From positions 1 to 46,825 of the forward strand of contig JAUSHX010000030.1 of the NCBI GenBank assembly GCA_030648265.1: a DNA stretch of 46,825 bases, read 5' to 3'. The position numbers and the translations under genes were made by a program. Each line of letters opens with the position of its first letter. Within the stretch, counting starts at the first letter, position 1. This DNA comes from a bacterium. GTDB lineage: Bacteria; Patescibacteriota; Minisyncoccia; Phycocordibacterales; UBA2100. The notes under the pieces were generated by a model that searched no databases, was not told where the DNA came from, and saw nothing but the letters and a program-made list of their open reading frames with translations. Of this stretch, positions 21,611 through 29,448 are shown piece after piece.

Positions 21611-22065
21611 CCAATCAACGAATCATCCAAATACTACGAATGGCTACAAATGGTAACAATACCGATAAAGTGCTCTACCCCGACCTTTCGTACAAAATCG
21701 TGGGGCTTTGCTTTGAGGTACATAATGAACTTGGCCAATATGCGAGAGAAAAACAATACGCCGATCTTCTCGAAAAGAAATTAAAGGATCAGAATTTGAA
21801 ATATAACCGGGAGTTGGTCATCGGTGGCTCTGGAAGTATCGCCGATTTTCTTGTGGAGAATAAAGTAGTGCTTGAATTAAAAACGAAACGGTTGATAGGA
21901 AGGCCAGAGTATCGACAAATACAGAATTATTTGCAACAATCAAAACTCGATCTGGGGCTTCTAATAGATTTCAGTGATAAGTTTCTACGACCTAAGCGGA
22001 TTTTACGCACGACCGCTCGTAACTATTCGTAGTTATTTGTAGATTGGAATACATTTGCAGATTGG
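21611..22065 (+). mobile_element. GxxExxY-bearing element with inverted terminal repeats (copy 2, full length)
   Basis: Left end CCAATCAACGAATCATCC (21611 on), then TACGAATGGCTACAAATGG. Right end carries ATTTGTAGATTGG (22035-22047) and a second, degenerate ATTTGCAGATTGG (22053-22065). The same left and right ends bound gene-less ~95-bp copies at 6674-6768 (inverted) and 26484-26579. The single gene inside encodes a GxxExxY protein whose start codon lies in the left-end repeat. It ends 7 nt before the rseP ATG. Confidence 0.75.
21640..22032 (+). CDS. GxxExxY family protein with PD-(D/E)XK-like core
   Basis: 130 residues. 'VLYPDLSYKIVGLCFEVHNELGQYAREKQYADLLEKKLKD' is the N-terminal GxxExxY-type region (variant GQYAREKQY). 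'IADFLVENKVVLELKTKR' has Asp, then E-x-K on the next strand, as in PD-(D/E)XK nucleases. 'YRQIQNYLQQSKLDLGLLIDF' is the usual C-terminal signature. The family has no established function. Here the ATG and first four codons (MATN) are part of the element's left-end repeat, and the stop precedes the right end. The protein could therefore be the element's mobilisation factor or a passenger; this is inference. Confidence 0.8.
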   Translation: MATNGNNTDKVLYPDLSYKIVGLCFEVHNELGQYAREKQYADLLEKKLKDQNLKYNRELVIGGSGSIADFLVENKVVLELKTKRLIGRPEYRQIQNYLQQSKLDLGLLIDFSDKFLRPKRILRTTARNYS

Positions 22066-22072
22066 CATTTAT

Positions 22073-23164
22073 ATGATTACCGCCATGCTCGTTATCGCGA
22101 TTCTCGTGGTGCTCATCGTTGTGCACGAGCTCGGGCACTTTATTGCCGCGAAGATTTTTAAAGTCCGTGTGGAAGAATTCGGCGTGGGATATCCTCCTCG
22201 CGCATTTCTTTTCGGAAAAATCGGCGAGACCGAATACACATTTAATTGGTTGCCGTTCGGAGGATTTGTCCGGCTTTTCGGCGACGAGGGAGAAACAGAA
22301 CACGGCAAGGGCAGTTTCGTTGATGCACCGAGGCACGTGCAGGCAGTCATTCTCGTTGCGGGAGTCGTTGCGAATGCCGTTCTTGCGTGGGGATTGTTTG
22401 CGGGAGCGCTAACACTTGGAATCCCGCGCGTGGTGGATGTGCCCCGTCCAAACGAAACGGTACACCTTGTTGTGGCGGATGTTGTTGCGGGGTCTCCCGC
22501 AGAGGCGTCTGGAATTACATCGGGCGATGAAATTGTCGGTATGAGGGACGACAAGGGAATTGAGCTTGCGCAGCTTACTCCAGACACAGTCATGGATTTT
22601 GTCAGAGCACGCGGCGGCAAGCAGATTTTTATTTCTTACGAACGGGCCGGCACAACCACAGTCGTTGAACTTCGCCCCGCACATGCGGTGATAGAGGATA
22701 ATGCGGGGCGCCCCGCAGTCGGTGTCGCGCTCGTCTTGGCAGGGAACGACGCCCTTCCCTTTGGCGAAGCGCTTAAGGAATCCCTCTACAGAACGGGGAG
22801 CGCGTTCAAACAGGTAGGCGCGGGCCTCTGGAGTATTGTGCGCGGAGTAGTGTCGGGGAAGCCAAATCTCTCTGAAGTTATCGGGCCTGTCGGGCTTGTC
22901 GGTGTCGTTTCCGATGCCGCAACTCACGGCTTTGCAAACGTGTTGGCCCTCGCCGGTTTTATCTCCGTCAATCTCGCGATAATAAATCTCATTCCCATTC
23001 CGGCATTGGACGGCGGGCGGCTTCTGCTTCTTGCGATTGAGGCGGTGTGGCGGCGCAGTGCTCCGCGGATACTCGTACAGATGCTGAATCTGCTCGGCGT
23101 TGTGCTGATTGCGCTCCTCATGATCACGGTCACCTATAACGACATCGCCCGTTTGTTTTCATAG
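22073..23164 (+). CDS. rseP: RseP-type site-2 membrane metalloprotease
   Basis: 363 residues. An intramembrane zinc protease that cleaves transmembrane substrates such as anti-sigma factors. Zinc motif HELGH is in the first helix ('VVLIVVHELGHFIAAKIF'). 'FNWLPFGGFVRLFGDEGE' follows, then one PDZ domain ('VVAGSPAEASGITSGDEIVGM') and the C-terminal 'INLIPIPALDGGRLLLL' with the third zinc ligand Asp. One PDZ domain rather than two, as in RIP proteases of Gram-positive type. ATG 22073 is preferred to an upstream TTG in the element. No SD; a promoter may be supplied by the adjoining GxxExxY element (TAGATT near its end). Confidence 0.93.
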   Translation: MITAMLVIAILVVLIVVHELGHFIAAKIFKVRVEEFGVGYPPRAFLFGKIGETEYTFNWLPFGGFVRLFGDEGETEHGKGSFVDAPRHVQAVILVAGVVANAVLAWGLFAGALTLGIPRVVDVPRPNETVHLVVADVVAGSPAEASGITSGDEIVGMRDDKGIELAQLTPDTVMDFVRARGGKQIFISYERAGTTTVVELRPAHAVIEDNAGRPAVGVALVLAGNDALPFGEALKESLYRTGSAFKQVGAGLWSIVRGVVSGKPNLSEVIGPVGLVGVVSDAATHGFANVLALAGFISVNLAIINLIPIPALDGGRLLLLAIEAVWRRSAPRILVQMLNLLGVVLIALLMITVTYNDIARLFS

Positions 23165-23177
23165 CCGATTAGCGCTT

Positions 23178-23206
23178 TTGACCCAAGTGCTCATTTCGGA
23201 TACTAT
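23178..23206 (+). promoter_or_regulatory. sigma70 promoter of proS
   Basis: TTGACC (23178-23183), 17 nt, TACTAT (23201-23206). The predicted start (~23213) is almost exactly where the conserved leader begins. Confidence 0.7.
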
Positions 23207-23215
23207 CTAGAAGAT

Positions 23216-23319
23216 GTTATGAGCAAAGCGAATTACATATTCTTGACCCAGCACCTTTCGCGAAAGGTGCTGGGTGTAAGAGCTTCTAAATTCGTTATCA
23301 CTCATTAAGAATCTCTAAC
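23216..23319 (+). promoter_or_regulatory. conserved structured leader of proS (same element as before hpf)
   Basis: 104 nt from GTTATGAG to the ATG. The hairpin 23246-23275 is a 30-nt perfect palindrome (ACCCAGCACCTTTCG and complement). ATTCTT (23239-23244) can pair with AAGAAT (23307-23312); in the hpf copy the pair is TTTCTT/AAGAAA, a compensated change. CGAATT (23229-23234) can pair with AATTCG (23289-23294). Confidence 0.7.
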
Positions 23320-24576
23320 ATGCGCCAATCTCAACTTTTCACCAAAACACGGAAATCCGCGCCGAAGGACGAAATTGCGAAAAATGCGCAGCTTCTTATT
23401 CGCGCCGGATACATTCACAAAGAAATGGCGGGTGTTTATTCATATCTTCCTCTCGGGCTTCGCGTGATAAACAACATCATGAGCGTCATCAGAGAAGAGA
23501 TGAATGCGATAGGCGGACAGGAGATTACTTTGACTGCACTCCAAAATCCGGCACCGTGGAAAAAAACAGACAGGTGGCGCGATGATGCAATTGATGTGTG
23601 GTTTAAGACCGCGCTCAAAGGCGGGGGCGAGCTTGGGCTTGCGACGACTCACGAAGAGCCGCTCTCGGCTCTCATGACGGAGTACATTCATTCGTACAAA
23701 GACCTTCCGCGCTACGTGTATCAGTTCCAAACAAAGTTCAGGAACGAACTGCGGGCCAAAAGCGGAATCTTGCGTAGCAGGGAATTTATAATGAAAGACC
23801 TCTATTCATTCAGCAGGAATGAAGCAGAGTTCAAAGAGTTCTATGAGAAATGCGCGGGCGCATATAAGAAAATATTTGACAGGGTGGGAATAGGCGAGAG
23901 CACGTTCCGCACCTTTTCTTCCGGCGGTACGTTCTCGCGGTTTAGCGACGAATTCCAGACCATATGCGATGCGGGCGAAGACACTATTTATGTGAACCAT
24001 GAAAAAGGGATTGCCGTAAACAAAGAGGTATATTCCGATGAGGTGCTTGCCGAATTGGGCATGAAAAAAGAAGAGTTGACGGAAGCGAAAGCGATTGAGG
24101 TCGGCAACATCTTTCCGCTCGGCACGCGTTTTTCGGATGCGCTCGGTCTTACGTACAAAGACGATAAAGGAGTTGCAACGCCGGTCGTTATGGGCTCATA
24201 CGGCATCGGCCCCGGCCGCGTCATGGGAACGATAGTGGAAGTTCTTTCGGACGAGAAGGGGATTGTGTGGCCGAAAGAGATAGCGCCGTTTCAAGCTCAC
24301 ATAATCAGCATTTCAGGAGGAAATAAAGACGTCATCGCAGAGGCCGACAATTTATACAATTTACTTAGGGATCACGGTATTGAGACTTTGTATGACGACC
24401 GCGACGTACGCGCCGGAGAGAAGTTTGCCGACTCCGACCTCATTGGTATTCCGACGCGTCTTGTGGTTTCAGAAAAGACGCTTGCCGAGGGTGGCGTAGA
24501 GGTTATCTCGCGGAAGACGGGAGGAACGACACTGGTTTCGGAAAGCGCTATAATCGAAACCCTAATAGAAAAGTAG
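23320..24576 (+). CDS. proS: prolyl-tRNA synthetase without the insertion editing domain
   Basis: 418 residues. Charges tRNA-Pro. Class II motif 1 ('GLRVINNIMSVIREEMNAIGGQEI'), motif 2 ('FRNELRAKSGILRSREFIMKDLYSF') and motif 3 ('GSYGIGPGRVMGTI') are present, followed by an anticodon-binding domain ('YDDRDVRAGEKFADSDLIGIPTRLVV'). Bacterial ProRS usually has ~570 residues with an INS domain that clears mischarged Ala-tRNA; it is absent between motifs 2 and 3 here. Motif 3 reads GPGR where GVSR is usual. It is preceded by the structured leader shared with hpf. The start abuts CTAAC-ATG as in hpf. Confidence 0.95.
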   Translation: MRQSQLFTKTRKSAPKDEIAKNAQLLIRAGYIHKEMAGVYSYLPLGLRVINNIMSVIREEMNAIGGQEITLTALQNPAPWKKTDRWRDDAIDVWFKTALKGGGELGLATTHEEPLSALMTEYIHSYKDLPRYVYQFQTKFRNELRAKSGILRSREFIMKDLYSFSRNEAEFKEFYEKCAGAYKKIFDRVGIGESTFRTFSSGGTFSRFSDEFQTICDAGEDTIYVNHEKGIAVNKEVYSDEVLAELGMKKEELTEAKAIEVGNIFPLGTRFSDALGLTYKDDKGVATPVVMGSYGIGPGRVMGTIVEVLSDEKGIVWPKEIAPFQAHIISISGGNKDVIAEADNLYNLLRDHGIETLYDDRDVRAGEKFADSDLIGIPTRLVVSEKTLAEGGVEVISRKTGGTTLVSESAIIETLIEK

Positions 24577-24597
24577 GAGAATAAAGAATATTGAATC

Positions 24598-25683
24598 ATG
24601 AAGCCTGGATTATTTGAAACGTTGCGCAACTACAAGGAGCGAATTCTCCAGTATTTTTCCAATGACATCGGGATTGATTTAGGAACCTCAAATACGCTTG
24701 TCTATGTGAAGGGGCGCGGCATCGTCATTAACGAACCGTCCATTGTCGCAGTAAATCAAAAGACGGGAAAGGTTGTCGCCGTCGGAGCGCAGGCAAAAGA
24801 AATGCTTGGCCGAACTCCCGCGCACATCACTGCCGTACAACCCGTCGTGGACGGAGTCATATCCGACTTTGAAGTTACGTCCGAAATGCTCGCATACCTC
24901 ATCGGGAAGGCGCAGGCGGGACATATGAAATTCTTAGGCCCGCGAGTGGTCGTCGGCGTTCCCTCCGGCATCACTTCAGTAGAGGTGCGCGCCGTGCGAG
25001 ATGCCGCACGCGATGCGGGAGCGCGGGAAGTGCACATCATAGAAGAACCGATGGCTGCGGCAATCGGTATAGAGTTGCCTGTGCATGAACCGACAGGGAG
25101 CATGGTCATAGACATCGGCGGGGGTACGACCGACATCGGCATCATCGCGCTCGGCGGGCTCGTGAACGCAAAAAATGTCCGCATCGCCGGAGACAAATTT
25201 AATACCGACATCGTGGGGCACGCGCGCAACGAATTTAAAATCCTTATCGGCATAAAAAGCGCGGAAGAAATTAAGATCGCGGTTGCGTCCGTATCTCCGG
25301 GGCGGGAACGACTTGAAGTAATCGCGCGCGGGCGGGATTTGGTAACGGGGCTTCCAAGAGAGATGGTTGTTACCGACGAGGACGTGCGCAACGCAATCGG
25401 GCATTCCATTGAGGAGTTGGTGGAGAAGATAAAAGAAGTCTTGGAAACAACACAGCCGGAAATAATTGCAGATGTGATGCAGAGGGGCATTTATCTCGCA
25501 GGCGGCGGGGCCTTGATACGAGGGCTTCCGCAGTTCCTCGCCGCAACGCTCGGCGTGCCCGTGGTGGTTGCCGTTGACCCATTGACGGCAGTTGTCCGCG
25601 GGACAAGCATAGTACTTGATGACTTAGAATTATATCGCGAGGCACTCTTGCGAAGCGACGATGAACTTGTTCCGACGGAATGA
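24598..25683 (+). CDS. mreB: rod-shape protein MreB, second paralogue
   Basis: 361 residues. The canonical MreB of the elongasome: 'DIGIDLGTSNTLVYVKGRGIVINEPSIVA', 'VVGVPSGITSVEVRAVRDAARDAGA', 'VIDIGGGTTDIGIIALGG', 'AGGGALIRGLPQFL'. It forms membrane-bound filaments that organise wall synthesis through MreC, MreD and PBP2, all encoded directly downstream. Its 3' end overlaps mreC by 23 nt. It is closer to ordinary MreB than the paralogue at 18648. The start ATG 24598 has GGAG about 20 nt upstream, too far for a normal SD. Confidence 0.95.
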   Translation: MKPGLFETLRNYKERILQYFSNDIGIDLGTSNTLVYVKGRGIVINEPSIVAVNQKTGKVVAVGAQAKEMLGRTPAHITAVQPVVDGVISDFEVTSEMLAYLIGKAQAGHMKFLGPRVVVGVPSGITSVEVRAVRDAARDAGAREVHIIEEPMAAAIGIELPVHEPTGSMVIDIGGGTTDIGIIALGGLVNAKNVRIAGDKFNTDIVGHARNEFKILIGIKSAEEIKIAVASVSPGRERLEVIARGRDLVTGLPREMVVTDEDVRNAIGHSIEELVEKIKEVLETTQPEIIADVMQRGIYLAGGGALIRGLPQFLAATLGVPVVVAVDPLTAVVRGTSIVLDDLELYREALLRSDDELVPTE

Positions 25684-26479
25684 CGGCCATCATGGCAGTT
25701 GGGCGCCCCGTCCGGGGCGGCATCGCATTATTTTAGCGACAGTTATAGTGTGTGCGCTCGTACTCGTTGATTCGCTATCGGGAGGCGGTATTCGCTCAAT
25801 TGCCAGGGCTGGCGGCTCGCTCGTATGGAGATGGGGAATCTCAATTGAAGGCGCGATATACGGAAGCGGATTTTTCAGAACGCGCCGCGCGCTTCTCGCT
25901 GAAAATTCCGCGCTCACGGAGCAGGTCGCGCAATTCCAGGAGCGCGCCGCCGCATACAGAGTCCTCCAGGATGAGAACGCCGCACTTCGGGAGATTCTCC
26001 GTGTTTCAGAAATCTCGCGCGGCAAAGGCAAAGATTCCGGCATCACCGCGCCGATAATATCGTCATTTCGCGCCTCTCCCTACGGGACTTTCCAGATCGG
26101 CGCAGGCACCTCCGATTCTGTTTCACCGGGGAATCTGGTATTGAGCGCGGAGGATTTTGTCATCGGACGCATAGAAGTTGTGGACGCTCACGCCTCGCTC
26201 GTGAAAGAAATATTCGCGCCAAACACTTTGACCGACGCAGTGCTTCACGGTGTTGGTGTCGCGGTTCTGGGGCAGGGGGGCGGCAACGCGAGAGCGGATG
26301 TTCCACGGCAGGCGGATGTTGCGGTTGGGGACCCTGTTATATCTGCCACTCTCGGCTCGCGGGCAATCGGAATTGTCGGCAATGTGTCGGAAGATTCGGG
26401 TAATGCATACAGGCGCGTGCAGATATATCTTCCGGTGAATCTTTCGGTGCTGAAATTCGTTTATATAGTAAAACAATGA
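25661..26479 (+). CDS. mreC: rod-shape protein MreC
   Basis: 272 residues. A bitopic protein that links MreB filaments to PBP2 outside the membrane. After a basic N-terminus there is one membrane helix ('IILATVIVCALVLVDSLS'), a coiled coil ('LLAENSALTEQVAQFQERAAAYRVLQDENAALREIL') and the periplasm-side beta domain ending 'RRVQIYLPVNLSVLKFVYIVK'. The ATG lies in the last codons of mreB (overlap 23 nt), consistent with coupled translation. A MITE follows 4 nt after the stop and precedes mreD. Confidence 0.92.
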   Translation: MNLFRRNDGHHGSWAPRPGRHRIILATVIVCALVLVDSLSGGGIRSIARAGGSLVWRWGISIEGAIYGSGFFRTRRALLAENSALTEQVAQFQERAAAYRVLQDENAALREILRVSEISRGKGKDSGITAPIISSFRASPYGTFQIGAGTSDSVSPGNLVLSAEDFVIGRIEVVDAHASLVKEIFAPNTLTDAVLHGVGVAVLGQGGGNARADVPRQADVAVGDPVISATLGSRAIGIVGNVSEDSGNAYRRVQIYLPVNLSVLKFVYIVKQ

Positions 26480-26483
26480 AGTA

Positions 26484-26579
26484 CCAATTTACAAATGATA
26501 CGAATACTACAAATGGCTACAAATATTCAACACTGCGCATTCGTAGTTATTTGTAGATTGGAATAAATTTGTAGATTGG
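26484..26579 (+). mobile_element. 96-bp MITE-like derivative of the GxxExxY element (copy 3)
   Basis: Left end CCAATTTACAAATGATACG... TACTACAAATGGCTACAAAT; right end ATTCGTAGTTATTTGTAG, then ATTTGTAGATTGG to 26579. Same ends as 21611-22065 with the gene missing. It lies between mreC and mreD, ending 8 nt before the mreD ATG. Confidence 0.75.
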
Positions 26580-26587
26580 AACATTAT

Positions 26588-26842
26588 ATGTCTCGCATAT
26601 TTCGTCCAACACTGGTCATCGTCGGGAGCTTTGCGGCGATTTTCGCACCGCCGTGGGTAACTATTATTTGCATGGGTCTTTTAGCGTTCCGGTATCCCGC
26701 ATGGGAAGTTCTCTTCATCGGGCTTCTGATGGATTTTCTCTGGATGTCGGAACTTTTTTCTCCGATGCCGATTTTCACTATTACGGCTGTTATTCTCGTG
26801 TGGGGGCTTGAACCGCTGCGCAAGGAGTTTCTTTTCTCATGA
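26588..26842 (+). CDS. mreD: short MreD-like membrane protein
   Basis: 84 residues with three hydrophobic segments ('LVIVGSFAAIFAPPWVTIICMG', 'AWEVLFIGLLMDFLWM', 'IFTITAVILVWGL'). It is small for MreD (~160), but its position between mreC and pbp2 and the 'GLLMDFLW' helix support the call. MreD is an elongasome membrane subunit. The ATG at 26588 is preferred to a TTG at 26576 inside the MITE. TAGATT at the MITE end (26572-26577) lies 10 nt upstream and could be its -10. Confidence 0.75.
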   Translation: MSRIFRPTLVIVGSFAAIFAPPWVTIICMGLLAFRYPAWEVLFIGLLMDFLWMSELFSPMPIFTITAVILVWGLEPLRKEFLFS

Positions 26843-26845
26843 TGA

Positions 26846-26851
26846 TATAGT
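26846..26851 (+). promoter_or_regulatory. extended -10 of the PBP2 gene
   Basis: TGATATAGT: TGn plus TATAGT, 6 nt before the ATG at 26858. Confidence 0.65.
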
Positions 26852-26857
26852 AGCAAA

Positions 26858-28597
26858 ATGAGGTTGTTCAGAATGCGCGCACGGCGGATACACGAGATTG
26901 ACCCCGATGAGATATTTCTGGATTCTTCCAATCTTCCAAGCCACAATGAACGGCAGTTTGAGGGCAGGGTTGAACACCCTGTATCTCCCCGCGCGATTTG
27001 GAGCATAGGTGTTGCGTTCTTACTATTGGCGTCGGTTTTCTCTGTTCGTTCGTACAATTTGCAGATTTCGCACGGGACGGACTTTGCGAACATCTCACGC
27101 GATAATCGTCTTGACCGCTCGCTCATATTTGCGACGCGGGGAATTATCTACGATAGAACGGGGCGCGAACTCGCGTGGAACGAATCTCCTCCGGCAGTCC
27201 GCGCGGATGTCGCGATAGACTTTGCCACATCGTCGGTATTCGCGCTCCGCAAATACAGCCCTCTGCCTGGTCTTTCGCATCTCATCGGTTTCGTACGTTA
27301 TCCCAAGGCGGACGCAGGAGGGACGTGGTGGCGCGAAGAGTATGCGGGTATTTCCGGCGTAGAGCTATCTCTTGACGTGCTTCTTAAGGGAGAGAACGGC
27401 AGTACCATGCGGGAGATTGATGCGCACAATAGGGTGGTACGGGAAAATCTTGTCTCGCCGCCGCGGAACGGTTCCGACGTAACGCTCTCCATAGACGCGG
27501 AAGTGGAGAGCCAGCTCTATAAAATCCTTTCGGCGCACGCGATTGCCAACGGGTTTGAAGGAGGCGCGTCGGTTATCATGGATGTGCGCACGGGAGAGAT
27601 TCTCGCGCTCGCGAGCTTTCCGGAATACAACCACGCAGCGTTCACTGATGGGGACGTGCGCGCTGTCCGGGAGGCGATCAACAATCCGCGTACGCCGATG
27701 TTGAACAGGGCAGTTGCCGGCGCATACACGCCCGGTTCCATAGTGAAGCCGATTTTTGCCGCCGGGGCACTCAAGGAAGGCATAATCAGTCCGGACAAAC
27801 AAATCCTCTCAACGGGCGCGATAAAAATTCCAAATCCTTACGACCCCGAGCATCCTTCGGTGTTTCGTGACTGGACGGTGCATGGATTGGTGGACATGCG
27901 CACGGCGCTTGCGGTTTCGTCGGACGAGTATTTTTATACTATCGGCGGGGGTTACGGCGGACAGCGGGGGCTCGGCATCAGTCGTCTGGATGAATATGCG
28001 CGGAGATTCGGACTCGGCACCTCAACAGGCATCGCGCTTCTTGGAGAAGTCTCCGGCGTTATTCCGACGCCTGCGTGGAAAGAACAGGTCTTCGGGAAGG
28101 ATGACCCGTGGCGTATCGGAGATACCTACCACACCGCCATCGGACAGTACGGGTTTCAGATAACCCCTCTGCAGGCCGTCAGATTTACTTCCGCCATCGC
28201 AAACGGCGGGCGGCTTTTAACACCGCAATTATTGTCGCAGGCAGGGGAGGCAAGTTCCACTACCGCGTATCTCAACGTCGGCATTCAGGATGCGGATTTG
28301 CAGGTTGTACGCGAGGGGATGCGTCTGGCAGTCGTATCAACCCGCAAAGATGCTACGGTCAAGTTCTTCAACATCAGAGGGATTCACTTAGCGGCAAAGA
28401 CGGGAACAGCACAGACAGGAGTCAATAACGAATCAATGAACTCATGGTCCATCGGTTTTTGGCCTGCAGAAAATCCGCGCTATGCCTATGCCACGGTTTT
28501 GGAAAAAGCTCCGGCTGGAACGCTTTCCGGTGCCGCGCCGGCGATGCTTCCATTTTTTCAGTGGCTCATCGCTCACAAGCCAGAGTACGTAAACTAG
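26858..28597 (+). CDS. mrdA: penicillin-binding protein 2 (elongasome transpeptidase)
   Basis: 579 residues. A class B PBP that crosslinks lateral-wall peptidoglycan. One membrane helix ('IWSIGVAFLLLASVFSVRSY'), an N-terminal pedestal ('NRLDRSLIFATRGIIYDRTGREL') and the transpeptidase domain are seen. The catalytic serine is in 'PGSIVKP' (SxxK, Ser294), the second motif 'SSDEYF' has SxD rather than SxN, and the KTG box is 'AAKTGTAQ' (Lys514). The gene ends the mreB-mreC-mreD cluster. Its own -10 six bases upstream predicts leaderless transcription in addition to read-through. Confidence 0.94.
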   Translation: MRLFRMRARRIHEIDPDEIFLDSSNLPSHNERQFEGRVEHPVSPRAIWSIGVAFLLLASVFSVRSYNLQISHGTDFANISRDNRLDRSLIFATRGIIYDRTGRELAWNESPPAVRADVAIDFATSSVFALRKYSPLPGLSHLIGFVRYPKADAGGTWWREEYAGISGVELSLDVLLKGENGSTMREIDAHNRVVRENLVSPPRNGSDVTLSIDAEVESQLYKILSAHAIANGFEGGASVIMDVRTGEILALASFPEYNHAAFTDGDVRAVREAINNPRTPMLNRAVAGAYTPGSIVKPIFAAGALKEGIISPDKQILSTGAIKIPNPYDPEHPSVFRDWTVHGLVDMRTALAVSSDEYFYTIGGGYGGQRGLGISRLDEYARRFGLGTSTGIALLGEVSGVIPTPAWKEQVFGKDDPWRIGDTYHTAIGQYGFQITPLQAVRFTSAIANGGRLLTPQLLSQAGEASSTTAYLNVGIQDADLQVVREGMRLAVVSTRKDATVKFFNIRGIHLAAKTGTAQTGVNNESMNSWSIGFWPAENPRYAYATVLEKAPAGTLSGAAPAMLPFFQWLIAHKPEYVN

Positions 28598-28690
28598 GTG
28601 ATAGGGAATAGGGAATAGGGTATAGGTGATAGCAAATCCAGATTTTTCTTTCACTAAAACCTATAACCCGGAATCTATAACCTATTTGCG
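28598..28690. repeat. short tandem AT-rich repeats between mrdA and greA
   Basis: Units of GGTGATAGGGAATA and variants on the left, with AACCTATAACCCGGAATCTA on the right, partly complementary. A similar TATAGGGTATAG stretch occurs upstream of metK (44555-44580). No gene. Confidence 0.45.
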
Positions 28691-28692
28691 CC

Positions 28693-28720
28693 TTGCCCTT
28701 GCAAGCGCAAACTGTATAAT
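28693..28720 (+). promoter_or_regulatory. promoter of greA
   Basis: TTGCCC (28693-28698), 16 nt, TATAAT (28715-28720); leader ~8 nt. TTTGCGC (28685-28691) and GCGCAAA (28705-28711) form an inverted repeat across the promoter, a possible operator. Confidence 0.6.
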
Positions 28721-28734
28721 ACTGCGCACAACAT

Positions 28735-29202
28735 ATGACTGACGAAACAAATTATTTGAGCAAAGAGAAGTTTGATGAGTTCACAAAAGAGCTTGAGCAT
28801 TTAAAAACGGTTCGCAGGCGCGAGATTGCCGAGCAGTTGGAATATGCCCGTTCTCTTGGCGATTTGTCGGAGAACGCCGAGTACGAGGAAGCGCGTAACA
28901 TGCAGGCGGCTACCGAAGACCGCATCCGCGGCATAGAGGAAAGCTTATCGCGCGCACGCATAATAGAGCATCCTAAGGGAAATATAGTTTCTTTGGGCAA
29001 TTTCGTGACAATTCAGAAACAGGGCGAGAAAGAGGAGCACACGTATGAGATTGTTGGTTCCGCCGAGGCGAACATGCAGGACCATAAAATCTCGCACCTC
29101 TCGCCGCTCGGCTCCGCTCTGATGGAAAAGAGAAAAGGGGAAATCTTCTCGTTTGAAACCCCGAAGGGCGCGCAGAAGTATAAGATTGTTAACATTAAGT
29201 AG
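28735..29202 (+). CDS. greA: transcription elongation factor GreA
   Basis: 155 residues. Rescues backtracked RNA polymerase by inducing transcript cleavage. N-terminal coiled coil ('FDEFTKELEHLKTVRRREIAEQLEYARSLGDLSENAEYEEARN') has the acidic tip pair within GDLSENAEY. The C-terminal FKBP-like domain ends 'ISHLSPLGSALMEKRKGEIFSFETPKGAQKYKI'. Length is typical. Promoter 28693-28720; bidirectional terminator just downstream. Confidence 0.95.
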   Translation: MTDETNYLSKEKFDEFTKELEHLKTVRRREIAEQLEYARSLGDLSENAEYEEARNMQAATEDRIRGIEESLSRARIIEHPKGNIVSLGNFVTIQKQGEKEEHTYEIVGSAEANMQDHKISHLSPLGSALMEKRKGEIFSFETPKGAQKYKIVNIK

Positions 29203-29216
29203 TCATCGTAGCTTTT

Positions 29217-29260
29217 CACAAACAAAAAACCGACAATTGATTGCCGGTTTTTTGTTTGTG
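29217..29260. terminator. bidirectional terminator of greA and tRNA-Ala
   Basis: A 44-nt near-palindrome: CACAAACAAAAAACCG pairs with CGGTTTTTTGTTTGTG. U-runs occur on both strands. Its right end touches the tRNA-Ala 3' end. Confidence 0.8.
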
Positions 29261-29329
29261 GACCCAGGGAGAATCGGACTCCCGCCTCGGCAATGCGAAT
29301 GCCGCGTAATACCACTTTACTATGGGCCC
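29259..29329 (-). tRNA. tRNA-Ala (CGC)
   Basis: Minus strand: acceptor GGGCCCA/TGGGTCC (one G-U), D stem GTAA/TTAC, anticodon stem CGGCA/TGCCG with loop TTCGCAT (anticodon CGC), T stem GGGAG/CTCCC. The T-loop TCCGATT has C where U55 is almost universal. No encoded CCA. Confidence 0.85.
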
Positions 29330-29334
29330 CCTAA

Positions 29335-29386
29335 ATCAAAACTCTCAGAGTTTTGATCGGGCGAACAAAATACGCAGTATTTTGTT
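29335..29386. repeat. two adjacent palindromes downstream of tRNA genes
   Basis: 29335-29357: ATCAAAACTCT and its complement. 29364-29386: AACAAAATAC, 3-nt centre, GTATTTTGTT. They lie upstream of tRNA-Ala on the minus strand; role unknown. Confidence 0.55.
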
Positions 29387-29448
29387 TTAGCCTTAGAGCT
29401 TCACTAGAATATATCAGTAATCCCACATAGTCTACTTTTCATTCTTGT

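Noticed and set aside
23216-23319. T-box riboswitch before proS
   Set aside because: No T-box sequence (AGGGUGGNACCGCG) and no specifier loop; the same element precedes hpf, which is not an aminoacyl-tRNA gene.
24756-25490. 244-codon minus-strand ORF over mreB
   Set aside because: Ser/Met/Thr/Pro-rich shadow of a GC-rich coding strand.
28598-28690. CRISPR array
   Set aside because: Units are short, irregular and without unique spacers of constant length; no cas genes in the window.
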